Shown in pieces: positions 45,805 through 58,986 of a stretch of 64,000 nucleotides of DNA (positions within the stretch are counted from its first letter, which is position 1; every line of letters starts with the position of its first letter). The notes under the pieces were generated by a model. It saw only the letters and a list, made by a program, of their open reading frames with translations. It was not told where the DNA came from and did not search any database. The stretch covers positions 372,001-436,000 of the forward strand of contig CP075528.1 in the NCBI GenBank assembly GCA_025808875.1, in the 5' to 3' direction. Both the position numbers and the translations under genes were made by a program. Source of the stretch: Enhydrobacter sp. (GTDB taxonomy: Bacteria > Pseudomonadota > Alphaproteobacteria > Reyranellales > Reyranellaceae).

Positions 45805-47091
45805 ATGCGAGCCAGGTATTCACTCGGCGGGTTGATCGCCGTCCCGTTGCTTGTCGCGTTCGATGGCTTGGCGCAGGATGGCGCGCAGATCCCCACATCG
45901 CCCGCGATTCCGGGCCAGGCTTCGCCATCGTCGGACATGCGCCACGTCGGCAGGGTCCATGACAGGCTGCGCGCGAGCAAGGCGCGCGCGGGACAGACAC
46001 TCGAGCAGCAGGTCGACAACGCGGTCACGCGGTACGAGCGCGCGAAGAAGCAGATCGAGGACGTGATGGGCCTTTCCTTCACCATGACTGCGTCGGGCAC
46101 CGGCCAGTGGGGGACGCCGGATGGCGGCTACGGTGCCGTCCAGGGCCTGTTCACCCCGTCGATCCACTGGAAGGTCCACGAGGGCCGGATCGGCACGGGA
46201 TCGTTCCAGTTCGCCTACAACGCGCCCCAATACTGGTCGGGTGCCACCGGCGCCAGCCTGCAGGGTCGCCTCAACCTCAACAGCGCGATCAACGACTTCC
46301 CGACAAGTGCACCGTCCTATAGCCAGCTCAGCTACACGCATGCACTGCCGGGCAATTGGTTCGCCCTGACCATCGGGCAGTTTCCCTTTGCCAACTTCGA
46401 TGGCAATGCCTACGCCAACGATCAGCAGGTCAATTTCCTCGGCTACTCGCTGGCGCAGAACGGCAGCCAGAACTACTCGACAGGCAGCCTCGGCGCCTAC
46501 GTGCAGGTCGGCCCGGTCGCCCACGTGACTTTTGCCGCGGGTTTCCAGGACGCCAACAACGTTGCTGCCAATTACATCCTGTTCGATACGGTCGGACGAG
46601 GCCAGTACGCCTGGTTCGGCTATCTCGCCTGGTCGCCGACTGTTCCCGCGTTCGGTCAGGGGGAGTATTCGCTGCTGTACTACAATCTGCCGAGCGTCAC
46701 GGCTCAACCTCAAGCCGGTTCCGGCCTGTCGTTCAGCGCGTCCCAGCCGATCGGCCCGCACTGGGGCGTTTTCGTGCGGGCCAACACGGCGTGGAACTCC
46801 AGCTGGTACATCCAGTCGTCCATCGCCGGCGGCGCAGTCTACAACGATCCGCTCGGCCGGGATCCGCTCGACCAGATCGGCCTGGGCTTTGCCTGGAATC
46901 GCACAAACCAGGCACTCTATGGCGGAACCTTCGCGCGCCCCAGCGAGACCATGATCGAACTCTACTGGGCCTGGACGGTCTTCCGGCGCCTGCAGATCAC
47001 GCCCGACGTGCAGCTCTACTTTCAGCCGGCATTGACGCCCGCTCAGCAGCTCGCGGCGGTATTCTCGATTCGGGTGGCGGCGCTGTTCTAG
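45805..47091 (+). CDS. OprB-like carbohydrate-selective porin
   Basis: A 428-residue outer-membrane protein. The N-terminus is a signal peptide (MRARYSLGGLIAVPLLVAFD, then GLAQ), followed by a coiled-coil-like start and a beta-barrel rich in Tyr/Asn/Gly with alternating hydrophobic residues (FQFAYNAPQYWSGATGAS, SQLSYTHALPGNWFALTIGQ). The C-terminal block TMIELYWAWTVFRRLQITPD and DVQLYFQPAL is the OprB signature. OprB porins admit sugars. The ATG at 45805 starts the signal; the upstream frame is a shadow of the previous gene. Confidence 0.8.
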   Translation: MRARYSLGGLIAVPLLVAFDGLAQDGAQIPTSPAIPGQASPSSDMRHVGRVHDRLRASKARAGQTLEQQVDNAVTRYERAKKQIEDVMGLSFTMTASGTGQWGTPDGGYGAVQGLFTPSIHWKVHEGRIGTGSFQFAYNAPQYWSGATGASLQGRLNLNSAINDFPTSAPSYSQLSYTHALPGNWFALTIGQFPFANFDGNAYANDQQVNFLGYSLAQNGSQNYSTGSLGAYVQVGPVAHVTFAAGFQDANNVAANYILFDTVGRGQYAWFGYLAWSPTVPAFGQGEYSLLYYNLPSVTAQPQAGSGLSFSASQPIGPHWGVFVRANTAWNSSWYIQSSIAGGAVYNDPLGRDPLDQIGLGFAWNRTNQALYGGTFARPSETMIELYWAWTVFRRLQITPDVQLYFQPALTPAQQLAAVFSIRVAALF

Positions 47092-47128
47092 CCGTGCGCG
47101 TATAGTATCGGCGGCAGGGGGAGAGACG

Positions 47129-48424
47129 ATGGCCGACGCGACCTCGGTACACGGACGTGGAGCGATGCGGATGCTCAGCGTCGCGGCGCTCGGCATCGGT
47201 TCGATGGTGGGTGCCGGCATCTTCGCACTGCTCGGCCAAGCTGCCCTGATGACCGGCAGCGACGTCTATCTTTCCTTTGCGATCGGTGGCGTCATCGCGT
47301 TGCTGTCGGGATACTCCTACTCCCGCCTCGCCGCGCGCTATCCGAGTTCGGGCGGCATCCTGGACTATTTCGATCGTGCCTTTTCGTCGAAGGTGACGGC
47401 TGGCGGTCTGTCCATTCTCTATCTGGTGACCCAGATCGTCTCGATCGCGATGATCGCCAAGACCTTCGGGGCCTATACTGACCGGCTGTTGATCGGCGAC
47501 GCGTCGGAGCCGCATGTCGCCAATGCATTCGCTTCAGGCATTGTCATTTTTCTGGTTGTGGTCAACATGATCGGCTCCGGCACGGTCGGGCGAATCGAGG
47601 AGCTCCTCGTTGCCGCCAAGCTGATCATCCTGGCGATCCTGCTGCTGGCCGGCGTGCCGAGCATCGATCCCGCGATGGTGACGGCCGGTCCGACCGTCAG
47701 TCCTGCCACGTTGTTCGCCAGTGTGGGCCTGACGTTCTTCGCCTATGCAGGCTACGGGATGATGACCAACGCGGCAGGGCACGTCGCTCGGCCCGAGGTG
47801 ACCATTCCGCGCGCCATCTTTCTCGCGATCGGCACGGTGATCGTGCTCTATATCGGCCTGTCGGTCGTCGTGCTCGGCAACATCTCGCAGGCGGATCTCG
47901 CGCGGTTCGCCAGTACGGCCGTTGCGCAGGCGGCTCAGCCGGTGCTGGGCAACGTGGGATTCGTTCTCGTGTCGATTGGCGCCTTGTTCGCGACGTCGTC
48001 GGCAATCACGGCCGCCCTTTTTTGCGTGCTCGAGATCTCGAGAGGCCTGGCTGCCAAGGGACAGTTGCCCGCCGTCTTCGAGCAGCCGTCGTGGCGGCAC
48101 GGGACGCGGGGCCTGCTGTGGGTGGCTGGGGCCATTCTGGTCATGGTGAATGTATTCGATCTGGGTTCGATCGCTCAGGTTGCCGGCGCGACCTTCCTCA
48201 TTTCATACCTCGGCGTGTTCGCGGCGCATTGGCGACTTCATTCGGAAGTCGGCGGCTCACGCCTCGTTATCGTGGTGGGCACGGCGCTGATGACCGTCGT
48301 GTTGGCCGCTTTTGCCGTCAGCCTGTGGTCCACACAGCCCTCGGCGATCGCCTTCACGGTGCTCGCCGTTCTCGGCAGCCTCGCCGTCGAGTGGCTGGTG
48401 CAGCGGCGACGACGCACGACCTGA
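47129..48424 (+). CDS. APC-family amino acid permease
   Basis: A 431-residue integral membrane protein with about 12 helices. It opens with the APC substrate motif AALGIGSMVGAGIFALLG (the unwound helix 1, G-S/A-x-x-G-x-G) and YPSSGGILDYF in helix 3 region. Charged loops are short. This is an amino acid or amine antiporter/symporter; the substrate is not indicated. The start is ATG after GGGGGAGAGACG. It follows the porin gene by 37 nt, so both may share a transcript. Confidence 0.8.
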   Translation: MADATSVHGRGAMRMLSVAALGIGSMVGAGIFALLGQAALMTGSDVYLSFAIGGVIALLSGYSYSRLAARYPSSGGILDYFDRAFSSKVTAGGLSILYLVTQIVSIAMIAKTFGAYTDRLLIGDASEPHVANAFASGIVIFLVVVNMIGSGTVGRIEELLVAAKLIILAILLLAGVPSIDPAMVTAGPTVSPATLFASVGLTFFAYAGYGMMTNAAGHVARPEVTIPRAIFLAIGTVIVLYIGLSVVVLGNISQADLARFASTAVAQAAQPVLGNVGFVLVSIGALFATSSAITAALFCVLEISRGLAAKGQLPAVFEQPSWRHGTRGLLWVAGAILVMVNVFDLGSIAQVAGATFLISYLGVFAAHWRLHSEVGGSRLVIVVGTALMTVVLAAFAVSLWSTQPSAIAFTVLAVLGSLAVEWLVQRRRRTT

Positions 48425-48434
48425 GCGTTTCGCG

Positions 48435-49370
48435 CTATCGCACCTTGGCTCTCGGGTGGGCGGTGCGGTAGACGGCGCTCAGGCGGGCCGCATCGACGTC
48501 CGTGTAGCGTTGCGTCGTCGACAGCGAGGCGTGGCCGAGGAGTTCCTGGATCGTTCTGAGATCGCCGCCCGCGCCCAGCAGGTGCGTGGCGAAGGAGTGA
48601 CGCAGGGCGTGCGGTGTCACTGTCTCCGGCAGGCCGAGAGCGCGCCGTAGATCGCGCACGCGCTTCTGCACAATGGCGGGATCGAGAGGACCGCCGCGCG
48701 CGCCGAGGAAGAAGGCATCGCGTGGCCCGAGCGCACCCATGAAGGGGCAGGCGTCGCGATAGGCATGGAGCGCCTCGAGGGCCTGCGGCAGTAGTGGCAC
48801 CAATCGCGTCTTGTTGCCTTTGCCGGTGATGCCGAGGACGTCCTGGCGGCTCGCCAGCAAGCCATCGACAGCGCCCCTGGTGAGCCCCAGGGCTTCGCCG
48901 ATACGCAGGCCCGCACCGTAGAGCAGCATCAACACGGCGCCGTCGCGCAAGTCGATCCAGGCGGGGCGTTCCTGTTCGGAGCCGGCATCGAGCAGATCCT
49001 CGGCGTCACGCTCGCTGAGCGCCTTGGGCACCGAACGCGGCAGTTTCGGCGTCTTGATCGCGGTGATGCTGGCATTGTGCGCCAGCCCGCGCTTGTCCAG
49101 GAATCGAAAGAACGAGCGAACCGAGGAAAAGGAACGCGCCGTCGAGGTGCGCGCCAACCCCTGGCTGGCTCGCTCGGCCAACCAAGCGCGGAACTCCGCG
49201 GGTTTCAGCCCGGCGAGCGCCTGAAGCGTCGGCTTCTCGCCGAGATAGGTCGTCATGAAGGACAGGAACGAGTCGACGTCATGCTCGTAGGCGACGAGCG
49301 TGTGCACCGACAACCGCCGCTCGCTTTTCAACCAGTCGCGCCACGCCGCGCGGGCGGCGTCGAGGGTCAT
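48435..49370 (-). CDS. xerC: Tyrosine recombinase XerC
   Basis: A 311-residue tyrosine recombinase. The N-terminal SAM-like domain covers about residues 1-105. The catalytic residues are Arg156 (AGLRIGEAL), Lys184 (TGKGNKTRLV), His254 and Arg257 (HALRHSFATHL), His280 (LLGHASLSTTQ) and Tyr289 (QRYTDVD), all present. Together with XerD it resolves chromosome dimers at dif. ATG at 49370 is the natural start because it lies 2 nt after the DUF484 stop, with a transcript order tal-DUF484-xerC. Confidence 0.9.
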   Translation of the reverse strand: MTLDAARAAWRDWLKSERRLSVHTLVAYEHDVDSFLSFMTTYLGEKPTLQALAGLKPAEFRAWLAERASQGLARTSTARSFSSVRSFFRFLDKRGLAHNASITAIKTPKLPRSVPKALSERDAEDLLDAGSEQERPAWIDLRDGAVLMLLYGAGLRIGEALGLTRGAVDGLLASRQDVLGITGKGNKTRLVPLLPQALEALHAYRDACPFMGALGPRDAFFLGARGGPLDPAIVQKRVRDLRRALGLPETVTPHALRHSFATHLLGAGGDLRTIQELLGHASLSTTQRYTDVDAARLSAVYRTAHPRAKVR

Positions 49371-49372
49371 GA

Positions 49373-50104
49373 CTATTCCGGCAAGTCGAGCCAGGCGCGG
49401 ATGGTGTTTTCCAGCACCTTGGCCAGAAAGAACAGGAGTTCGGTCGATTGCTCCGGCCCGAAAGCGGTCGGATCGCGCGAGCCGAAGCACATCACGCCGT
49501 CGGGCGAGCCCGAGGAGACACGCAACCGCATCAGCACGTCGGACTGCACGAAGCGCGAGACTTCGCCGAAGAACGCGTCCTCGCCGACGATGCTGGAACG
49601 CAGCCGGGCGTGCTTCTCCGGGCCGATTGCGGCGTCGATCGCTCCCGGGGCCAGCACATAGACGCCGCGCACCGGCACGCGCTTGGGGGCGTCGGCATTG
49701 GCCTCGATGGCCAGCGTGATGAAGTCGACATCCAGCAACTCCGGCAGCTCGTGCGTGACGACATGGATCATCTTCTCGAAAGTCGTCGCCTGGATGATGC
49801 TGATGACGGCCGCCTGGATGCGATTCTGGACGATCTGGTTCTGCTTGGAATTGGCGATGATCTCGGTGCGCTCGCTCTTCAGCCGGTCGATCTCGCTGCG
49901 CAGACGCTTGAGGATCGCCTGCTGCATGTCGATCACGCCGGGGCCGCGGCTCTGGATCGGTGCCGCAAGTCCCGATGCGAGGTCGGCGTGTTTCTCGAAG
50001 AAGTCGGGATGGGCTTTGAGATAGGCGACGACGTCCTCGGCGGTGATCAACTTGACCTGCCGGCCCGAGCCATCGGGCGCCGTGACCGTGCCGTCGCCGC
50101 TCAT
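49373..50104 (-). CDS. DUF484 family protein
   Basis: A 243-residue protein. It has the N-terminal DUF484 block [20 protein letters not shown], the coiled-coil [20 protein letters not shown], and a GAF-like C-terminal part. It is a frequent neighbour of xerC in proteobacteria, but its job is unknown. Its ATG at 50104 overlaps the stop of the transaldolase-like gene by 4 nt (ATGA), and it is followed by xerC after 2 nt. Confidence 0.85.
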   Translation of the reverse strand: MSGDGTVTAPDGSGRQVKLITAEDVVAYLKAHPDFFEKHADLASGLAAPIQSRGPGVIDMQQAILKRLRSEIDRLKSERTEIIANSKQNQIVQNRIQAAVISIIQATTFEKMIHVVTHELPELLDVDFITLAIEANADAPKRVPVRGVYVLAPGAIDAAIGPEKHARLRSSIVGEDAFFGEVSRFVQSDVLMRLRVSSGSPDGVMCFGSRDPTAFGPEQSTELLFFLAKVLENTIRAWLDLPE

Positions 50105-50757
50105 AGGATCGACTGCCCTGTCTTGGCCCAGTCGTCGAGGAAGGCCTTCAGCCCGTTGTCCGTCAGAGCGTGCTTGAAGAGCTGACGCAGCACGCCGGGC
50201 GGCACGGTGGCGACGTGAGCGCCGAGCTTGGCAGCCTGGATGACATGCTGGCTGTGGCGCACCGAGGCGACCAGCACCTCCGTCCGGAAGTTCGGATACT
50301 GGCGATAGATGGTCATGATCTCGGCGATGAGATGCATGCCGTCCTGGCCGATGTCGTCGAGACGGCCGACGAAGGGCGAGATGAAGCTGGCGCCCGCCTT
50401 GGCGGCGAGGAGCGCCTGCGCCGCCGAGAAGCAGAGCGTGACATTGACCATCGTGCCCTCGGCGGCGAGAGTCTTGCAGGTCTTGAGGCCGTCGGGCGTG
50501 AGCGGCACCTTGACCGCCACGTTGCGGGCGAGCTTGGCGAGCTTGCGGCCTTCCTCCAGCATGGTCTTGTGGTCGGTCGCGACAGTCTCGGCGCTGACCG
50601 GGCCGGGCACGATGGCGCAGATCTCCTTGATCACGTCGAACATCGGGCGGCCCGCTTTCATGATCAGGGAGGGGTTGGTCGTCACCCCGTCGAGCAACCC
50701 GGAAGCCGCGAGATCCTTGATCTCGGCGACGTCGGCGGTATCGACGAAGAACTTCAT
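50101..50757 (-). CDS. tal: Transaldolase / fructose-6-phosphate aldolase family protein
   Basis: A 218-residue short-type transaldolase (FSA/TalB-like subfamily). [20 protein letters not shown] opens the barrel, [14 protein letters not shown] follows, and the Schiff-base Lys83 is in [12 protein letters not shown]. Members of this length are often transaldolases in the pentose phosphate pathway. ATG at 50757 has a TATATG context; the next start 14 codons upstream adds a non-conserved piece. It is the promoter-proximal gene of tal-DUF484-xerC, divergent from priA. Confidence 0.9.
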   Translation of the reverse strand: MKFFVDTADVAEIKDLAASGLLDGVTTNPSLIMKAGRPMFDVIKEICAIVPGPVSAETVATDHKTMLEEGRKLAKLARNVAVKVPLTPDGLKTCKTLAAEGTMVNVTLCFSAAQALLAAKAGASFISPFVGRLDDIGQDGMHLIAEIMTIYRQYPNFRTEVLVASVRHSQHVIQAAKLGAHVATVPPGVLRQLFKHALTDNGLKAFLDDWAKTGQSIL

Positions 50758-50843
50758 ATAAACTACCCCAATGCCCAGTGGTTCTGAGGGACGCGCCACC
50801 GCAATTTCTAGCAGACCGAGCCCGGGTCGTGGGGCCTGAATCG

Positions 50844-53039
50844 GTGGAAAACGTCGCGACGGGCGAAGCCGTCCCCACGGTGCGGGTGCTGCTGCCGCTG
50901 CCGCTGGCCGACGCCTACGACTACAGTGTCCCGGAAGGCATCGCAGTTGCGCCCGGCGATTTCGTCGTCGTGCCCCTTGGCAAGCGCGAAACGGTCGGGG
51001 TGGTGTGGGGGCAGGGGTCGGGCGAGGTGCCGCGCGCCAAGCTGCGCGACATCGCCGATCTCCTGCCGGCGCCGGCGATGGCCGAGCCGTTGCGCCGCTT
51101 CATCGACTGGGTCGCGGCCTATACGCTCACGCCTCCCGGCGCGGTGCTGCGCATGGCGATGAGCGCGCCGGCTGCCCTCGAGGCACCTCGGACTGAACTG
51201 GTGTACCGCGCTGCTGCCGGGGCGGGAGACGACGCGCTGACGATCACGGCGGCACGCAGCCGGGTGCTCGCTGCGCTGAGGGACGGCCCTGCCATGCCGG
51301 CGGCCGAGCTCGCCCATGTCGCTGGCGTCGGCTCGTCTGTGATCAAGACGATGGCCACGGTCGGCCTGCTCGATGCCGTCGAGCGCACGGTGCGGCGTTC
51401 TTTTCCACTACCCGACGGTGAGCGCGACGGTCACGCGCTTTCGCCGGAACAGTCGGTCGCCGCCGCGGCGCTGGTCGGGAAAGTCTCTGCACGGGCCTTC
51501 TCCGCCACCCTGCTCGATGGCGTGCCCGGATCGGGCAAGACGGAGGTTTATTTCGAGGCGATCGCTGCAGCCGTGAAGGCCGGGCGGCAGGTCCTGGTGC
51601 TGCTGCCGGAGATCGCGCTCACGGCGCAATGGCTCAAGCGCTTCGAGGATCGCTTCGGCTGCGCGCCGGCGTCGTGGCATTCGGGATTGACCGGCCTCGA
51701 GCGGCGCGAGACGTGGCGTGCCATTGCCGAGGGCAGGGTGCCGGTCGTGGTCGGTGCGCGGTCGGCGCTGTTCCTGCCCTTTGCCGAGCTCGGTCTCATC
51801 GTCGTCGATGAGGAGCACGACGGTTCCTTCAAGCAGGAGGACGGCGTCACCTACAACGCGCGCGACATGGCGGTGGTGCGCGCCCGCCTCGTTGCGGCAC
51901 CGATCGTGCTCGCCTCGGCGACTCCTTCGCTCGAGAGCATCGTCAATGTCGCGTCGGGCCGCTATGGCGCGCTCCACCTGCCCGACCGGCACGGCGGCCG
52001 AAGGCTCGCGGCGTTGTCCGCCATCGACTTGCGGCGGCATCAACCGGCGCGCGGACATTGGCTGTCGCCGCCAGTCGTCGAGGTGATGCGTCAGACGCTC
52101 GCGGCGAAGGAACAGGTGTTGTTGTTCCTCAATCGCCGCGGCTACGCGCCGATCACCCTGTGTCGCGGCTGCGGACACGGCATCGAGTGTCCGCAATGCT
52201 CCGCTTGGCTGGTCGAACATCGCTTCCGGCGCACGCTGGTCTGCCATCACTGCGGTTACAGCGAACCGCCGGCCCATGCCTGCAAGCATTGCGGCGCGGT
52301 CGACCAGTTCGTCGCCTGCGGACCGGGCGTGGAGCGGCTGGCGGAGGAAGCCCTGCAACTCTTCCCCGAAGCGCGCATCGAACTCTTCACCTCGGACACG
52401 CTCGCCAGTCGCAACGCGGCGACCGAGGCGATCGAGCGCATGGAGCGGGGCGAGATCGACATCCTCATCGGGACGCAGATGGCGGCGAAAGGGCATCACT
52501 TCCCGAGTCTCACGCTGGTCGTGGTCGTCGACGCCGATCTCGGCCTCAATGGCGGCGATCTGCGCGCCGCCGAGCGAACCTTCCAGCTCCTCTATCAGGT
52601 CGCGGGCCGTGCCGGTCGCGAGGAACGGCCGGGCCGTGCCCTGGTGCAAACCCATCAACCCGAGCACGCCGTGATGCAGGCGTTGGTCTCCGGCGATCGC
52701 GACCGCTTCGTTGCCACCGAGCTGGCGGATCGCCAGGCGGCCGGAATGCCTCCCTACGGCCGCCTCGCCTCCCTGATCGTCTCGGGGCCGGAAGCCGCCG
52801 CGGTCGACAACGTCTGCCGGGCGATCGCGCGCCGCGCGCCGCATGAATCCGGGGTCACGGTGCTGGGGCCGTCGACTGCGCCGCTCGCCCTGTTGCGCGG
52901 CCGACATCGCCGGCGCTTTCTCCTCAAGACCACGCGCGATATCGCGGTCCAGCCGGTGCTCCGGCGCTGGCTTTCGGAGGTCGCATTGCCCGGCTCAGTG
53001 CGCCTGCAAGTGGACGTCGATCCCTATTCCTTCATGTGA
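50844..53039 (+). CDS. priA: Primosomal replication protein PriA
   Basis: A superfamily 2 helicase of about 731 residues that restarts stalled forks. The N-terminal 3'-end-binding domain includes [20 protein letters not shown]. The helicase has Walker [15 protein letters not shown] and the DEEH box [15 protein letters not shown]. The zinc-binding insert has four cysteine pairs ([13 protein letters not shown] and [18 protein letters not shown]). The start is uncertain: GTG at 50844 ([10 protein letters not shown]) was taken, and the frame is open from 50778. Divergent from the transaldolase gene. Confidence 0.9.
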   Translation: MENVATGEAVPTVRVLLPLPLADAYDYSVPEGIAVAPGDFVVVPLGKRETVGVVWGQGSGEVPRAKLRDIADLLPAPAMAEPLRRFIDWVAAYTLTPPGAVLRMAMSAPAALEAPRTELVYRAAAGAGDDALTITAARSRVLAALRDGPAMPAAELAHVAGVGSSVIKTMATVGLLDAVERTVRRSFPLPDGERDGHALSPEQSVAAAALVGKVSARAFSATLLDGVPGSGKTEVYFEAIAAAVKAGRQVLVLLPEIALTAQWLKRFEDRFGCAPASWHSGLTGLERRETWRAIAEGRVPVVVGARSALFLPFAELGLIVVDEEHDGSFKQEDGVTYNARDMAVVRARLVAAPIVLASATPSLESIVNVASGRYGALHLPDRHGGRRLAALSAIDLRRHQPARGHWLSPPVVEVMRQTLAAKEQVLLFLNRRGYAPITLCRGCGHGIECPQCSAWLVEHRFRRTLVCHHCGYSEPPAHACKHCGAVDQFVACGPGVERLAEEALQLFPEARIELFTSDTLASRNAATEAIERMERGEIDILIGTQMAAKGHHFPSLTLVVVVDADLGLNGGDLRAAERTFQLLYQVAGRAGREERPGRALVQTHQPEHAVMQALVSGDRDRFVATELADRQAAGMPPYGRLASLIVSGPEAAAVDNVCRAIARRAPHESGVTVLGPSTAPLALLRGRHRRRFLLKTTRDIAVQPVLRRWLSEVALPGSVRLQVDVDPYSFM

Positions 53040-53119
53040 CGATCCGCGCTGAAAAACCGCGGTAATACAGGCCCTTGGCATCCTTGCGCGGTGGAAGGGC
53101 GCATGGTAGCAACGCGCGC

Positions 53120-53158
53120 CTTTTTCCGGAGTGGGGCACCAGCATCTTCCGGAAAAAG
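53120..53158. promoter_or_regulatory. 11-bp inverted repeat upstream of the F1 operon
   Basis: CTTTTTCCGGA (53120-53130) and TCCGGAAAAAG (53148-53158) are perfect inverted repeats separated by 17 nt, 57 nt before the atpH start. On one strand it looks like a stem with A/T flanks; it could be a protein-binding site or an RNA stem in the atpH leader. No -35/-10 pair is clear around it. Confidence 0.4.
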
Positions 53159-53214
53159 ATTCGGGGATTCAACGGCTTGCCAGCCCGCGACGCGGTATGG
53201 GAGAGGCTTTCGAC

Positions 53215-53772
53215 GTGTCAACTTCCGCCACATCAGGCGTCGCCGGACGCTATGCCAGTGCCCTCTTCGAGCTGGCGGATGAAGCCAAGTCGCTCGACCA
53301 GGTCGCCAACGACCTCACCACTTTCCGCCGTCTCGTCGTCGAGAGCGCCGACCTCGCCCGCCTGATCGCGAGCCCCGTCATTGCGCGCGATCAGCAAGGC
53401 AAGGCGCTGCTCGCCGTGCTCGACGCGGCGGGTATCGCCGGCCTCACGCGCAGCTTCATCGGCACCGTCGCCGCCAACGGCCGCTCCCGCGATCTGCCGG
53501 CGATGGCCGCAGCCTTCCTCGCCGAGCTGGCGCGCCGGCGCGGCGAGACGACGGCGCAGGTCACGTCCGCCGTTCCGCTCACGCCGGCCCAGGTGCAGCA
53601 GCTCACCGACACGCTGCGCGGCGTTCTGGGCGGCGCCAAGGTTTCCATCGACGCGCGCGTCGAGCCCGACATTCTCGGCGGCCTCGTCGTCAAGGTCGGC
53701 TCGCGCCTGTTCGATTCGTCCATCCGCAGCAAGCTCGCCCGCCTGCAGCTTGCCATGAAGGGAGTTGCCTAA
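53215..53772 (+). CDS. atpH: ATP synthase F1 subunit delta
   Basis: A 185-residue stator subunit that links F1 to the b/b' stalk. The N-terminal helical domain starts [20 protein letters not shown], and the C-terminal part [20 protein letters not shown] is the family signature. The GTG at 53215 has GGAGAGG 8 nt upstream and gives a length close to the family; ATG at 53197 would add six residues. It is directly followed by atpA with no spacer, starting the order atpHAGDC. Confidence 0.9.
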   Translation: MSTSATSGVAGRYASALFELADEAKSLDQVANDLTTFRRLVVESADLARLIASPVIARDQQGKALLAVLDAAGIAGLTRSFIGTVAANGRSRDLPAMAAAFLAELARRRGETTAQVTSAVPLTPAQVQQLTDTLRGVLGGAKVSIDARVEPDILGGLVVKVGSRLFDSSIRSKLARLQLAMKGVA

Positions 53773-55299
<1,527 letters not shown>

Positions 55300-55305
55300 C
55301 CGCCG

Positions 55306-56187
55306 ATGCCCAGCCTCAAGTCCTACCGGCTGCGGATCCGAAGCGTCCAGTCGACGCAGAAGATCACCAAGGCCATGAAGATGGTGGCAGCGGCCAAGCT
55401 GCGCCGCGCCCAGGAGCAGGCCATGGCAGCCCGCCCCTATGCGGAGGCCATGGACAAGGTCATGGCCACGCTCGCCTCGAGCTTCAAGGGTGGCACCGGG
55501 CCCAGGTTGCTCGCCGGCACCGGGTCCGACAAGGTTCAACTCCTGATCGTCGCCACCGCCGACCGCGGCCTGTGCGGTGCCTTCAACAGCTCTATCGTGC
55601 GCGAGGCGCGCCGCACCATCCGCATGCTGCTCGACCAGGGCAAGACGGTGAAGGTGCTCGCAGTCGGCCGCAAGGCGCGCGACCAGCTGCGCCGCGACTA
55701 TGGCGGCCTGATCGTCGAGACCATCACCGATCTCGGCCGGCCCAGGCTTTCCTTCGCCGACGCCCAGAAGGTGGCGGGCCGCGTCACCGAGATGTTCGAG
55801 AAGGGCGAGTTCGACGTCGCCACGGTGGTCTTCAATCGCTTCAAGTCGGCGATGACCCAGATCGTCACCGTGCAGCAGCTCATCCCACCGCCGGCGCCCG
55901 ACGCCGCGGCGGCGCCCGCCACGTCGGGCGGGGCGGTCTACGAATTCGAGCCCGACGAGGGCGAGATCCTCGCCGACCTGCTGCCGCGCAACCTGACGGT
56001 CCAGATCTTCCGCGCGCTGCTGGAGAATGCCGCGAGCTTCTACGGCTCGCAGATGACGGCGATGGACAACGCCTCGCGCAACGCCGGCGACGTGATCAAG
56101 AAACTGACCCTGCAGATGAACCGCTCGCGTCAGGCCTCGATCACGAAGGAACTCATCGAGATCATCTCCGGCGCCGAAGCCGTCTAG
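55306..56187 (+). CDS. atpG: ATP synthase F1 subunit gamma
   Basis: A 293-residue central shaft. N-terminal [20 protein letters not shown] and C-terminal [20 protein letters not shown] and [17 protein letters not shown] are the conserved coiled-coil ends; [17 protein letters not shown] is the Rossmann-like part. Length and motifs are normal. Transcribed with atpA (6 nt gap) and atpD (21 nt gap). Confidence 0.97.
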   Translation: MPSLKSYRLRIRSVQSTQKITKAMKMVAAAKLRRAQEQAMAARPYAEAMDKVMATLASSFKGGTGPRLLAGTGSDKVQLLIVATADRGLCGAFNSSIVREARRTIRMLLDQGKTVKVLAVGRKARDQLRRDYGGLIVETITDLGRPRLSFADAQKVAGRVTEMFEKGEFDVATVVFNRFKSAMTQIVTVQQLIPPPAPDAAAAPATSGGAVYEFEPDEGEILADLLPRNLTVQIFRALLENAASFYGSQMTAMDNASRNAGDVIKKLTLQMNRSRQASITKELIEIISGAEAV

Positions 56188-57633
<1,446 letters not shown>

Positions 57634-57637
57634 GAAC

Positions 57638-58051
57638 ATGGCCAAGGTCGCTTTTCGCCTGGTCATGCCGGAGCGCGAGTTGCTCGACACCGAGGCGGAC
57701 ATGGTCGTGGTGCCGGGCAGCGAAGGCGATTTCGGCGTCCTGCGCGGCCACGCCCCTCTCATCTCGACCATCCGGCCGGGAGTGCTCGAGGTCATCCAGG
57801 ACAACAAGGTCGAACGGCGCTTCATCATCGTCGGTGGCTTCGCCGAGGTGACGCCGGAGCGCTGCACCGTCCTTGCCGACGAAGCGCTGCCGTTCGAGGA
57901 GGTCACAGCCGAGCAGCTCGCCGACCGCGAGCGCGCCGCCGAGCGCGACCTGTCGGATGCCGCCACGGATGCCGAAAAAGCGGCGGCCCAGAAGGACTTG
58001 GCTGTGGCGAAGGATCTGCGGCGGGCGCAGGCCTACTACGCCGGGCGATAA
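57638..58051 (+). CDS. atpC: ATP synthase F1 subunit epsilon
   Basis: A 137-residue subunit with the N-terminal beta sandwich (VAFRLVMPERELLDTEADMV, then VVPGSEGDFGVLRGHAPLIS, the signature) and a C-terminal helical part with ATDAEKAAAQKDLAVAKDLR. The ATG is 4 nt after the atpD stop. It is the last gene of the F1 operon, and a hairpin follows. Confidence 0.95.
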   Translation: MAKVAFRLVMPERELLDTEADMVVVPGSEGDFGVLRGHAPLISTIRPGVLEVIQDNKVERRFIIVGGFAEVTPERCTVLADEALPFEEVTAEQLADRERAAERDLSDAATDAEKAAAQKDLAVAKDLRRAQAYYAGR

Positions 58052-58087
58052 CCACAGTCTCAACGCAAATTTGGGCGACTGTCCCCC

Positions 58088-58109
58088 GCGCGGCCATTGA
58101 AAGCCGCGC
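58088..58109 (+). terminator. Hairpin after the F1 operon
   Basis: GCGCGGC, loop CATTGAAA, GCCGCGC: a perfect 7-bp stem 36 nt after the atpC stop. It is followed by TCGGGCTCGCTTTATT, with a T-rich stretch a few bases away rather than directly behind. A likely terminator or processing stem. Confidence 0.4.
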
Positions 58110-58157
58110 TCGGGCTCGCTTTATTACAGGCACGCGACGGCCCCAAGGGTACGCACC

Positions 58158-58976
58158 ATGGCGAACTGGACACTCGAGACGATCGCCTGGGATCGCTTCG
58201 ATGCGTCGAAAGTGGATCCCGAGATTCTGCGCAACATCAAGGCGGCGGCCATGGTGGAACGCAACGGCGGCGACTACGGCATCTATCTCGGCCGGGTGTT
58301 TGCCGACGATCCCGAGTTCGTGCAATCGGTCGACCGCTGGGTGACCGAAGAGGTTCAGCACGGCCTCGCCCTCGGACGCTGGGCGCAACTCGCCGACCCG
58401 GGCTGGGATTTCGACGCGGCGTTCGCGCGCTTTCGTGCCGGCTACCAGCTTCCGCTCGATGCCCAAAGTTCCGTTCGCGGCAGCCAGGCCGGGGAGATGA
58501 TGGCCCGCTGCATCGTCGAGACGGGCACAAGCTCCTATTACAGTGCGCTCAAGGACGCGACCGAGGAGCCGGTCCTCAAGCAGATCTGCGCCAAGATAGC
58601 GGCCGATGAGTTCCGCCACTACAAGCTCTTCTACGATCACATGCGCCGCTGCCTGGCGCGCGACCGGCTGAGCCGGTGGCAGCGCCTCAGGATCGGCTGG
58701 TCGAGGCTCGCCGAGAGCGAAGACGACGAGTTGGCCTATGCCTACTTTGCCGCCAACGAACCGGAAGGCGCGATCTACGATCGGCGCAGCAGCGGCAATT
58801 CCTATGCCCGCCGCGCCTATGCGATCTATAGCGAGCCCCATGTCCAGCGCGCCATGGCCATGGTGCTGAAGGCGGTAGGGCTGGAGCCGCAGGGCCGGCT
58901 CAATGCCTGGATGACACGGCTTGGGCTGTGGTTCCTGCGTCGTCGCGCCGCCCGGCTCGCCCTCACCGCCGCCTAG
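58158..58976 (+). CDS. Ferritin-like diiron protein of unknown substrate
   Basis: A 272-residue, mostly helical protein. A complete four-helix diiron set is visible: Glu34 (VERNGG), Glu65-X-X-His68 (EEVQHGLALGRW), Glu121 (IVETGTSSYY) and Glu151-X-X-His154 (ADEFRHYKLF). This resembles stearoyl-ACP desaturase-like and other ferritin-like oxidases rather than ferritins. The C-terminal third has no recognised domain. The substrate is unknown. It converges with the PLP enzyme gene with a 10-nt gap. Confidence 0.7.
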   Translation: MANWTLETIAWDRFDASKVDPEILRNIKAAAMVERNGGDYGIYLGRVFADDPEFVQSVDRWVTEEVQHGLALGRWAQLADPGWDFDAAFARFRAGYQLPLDAQSSVRGSQAGEMMARCIVETGTSSYYSALKDATEEPVLKQICAKIAADEFRHYKLFYDHMRRCLARDRLSRWQRLRIGWSRLAESEDDELAYAYFAANEPEGAIYDRRSSGNSYARRAYAIYSEPHVQRAMAMVLKAVGLEPQGRLNAWMTRLGLWFLRRRAARLALTAA

Positions 58977-58986
58977 ATGTGAGCTT

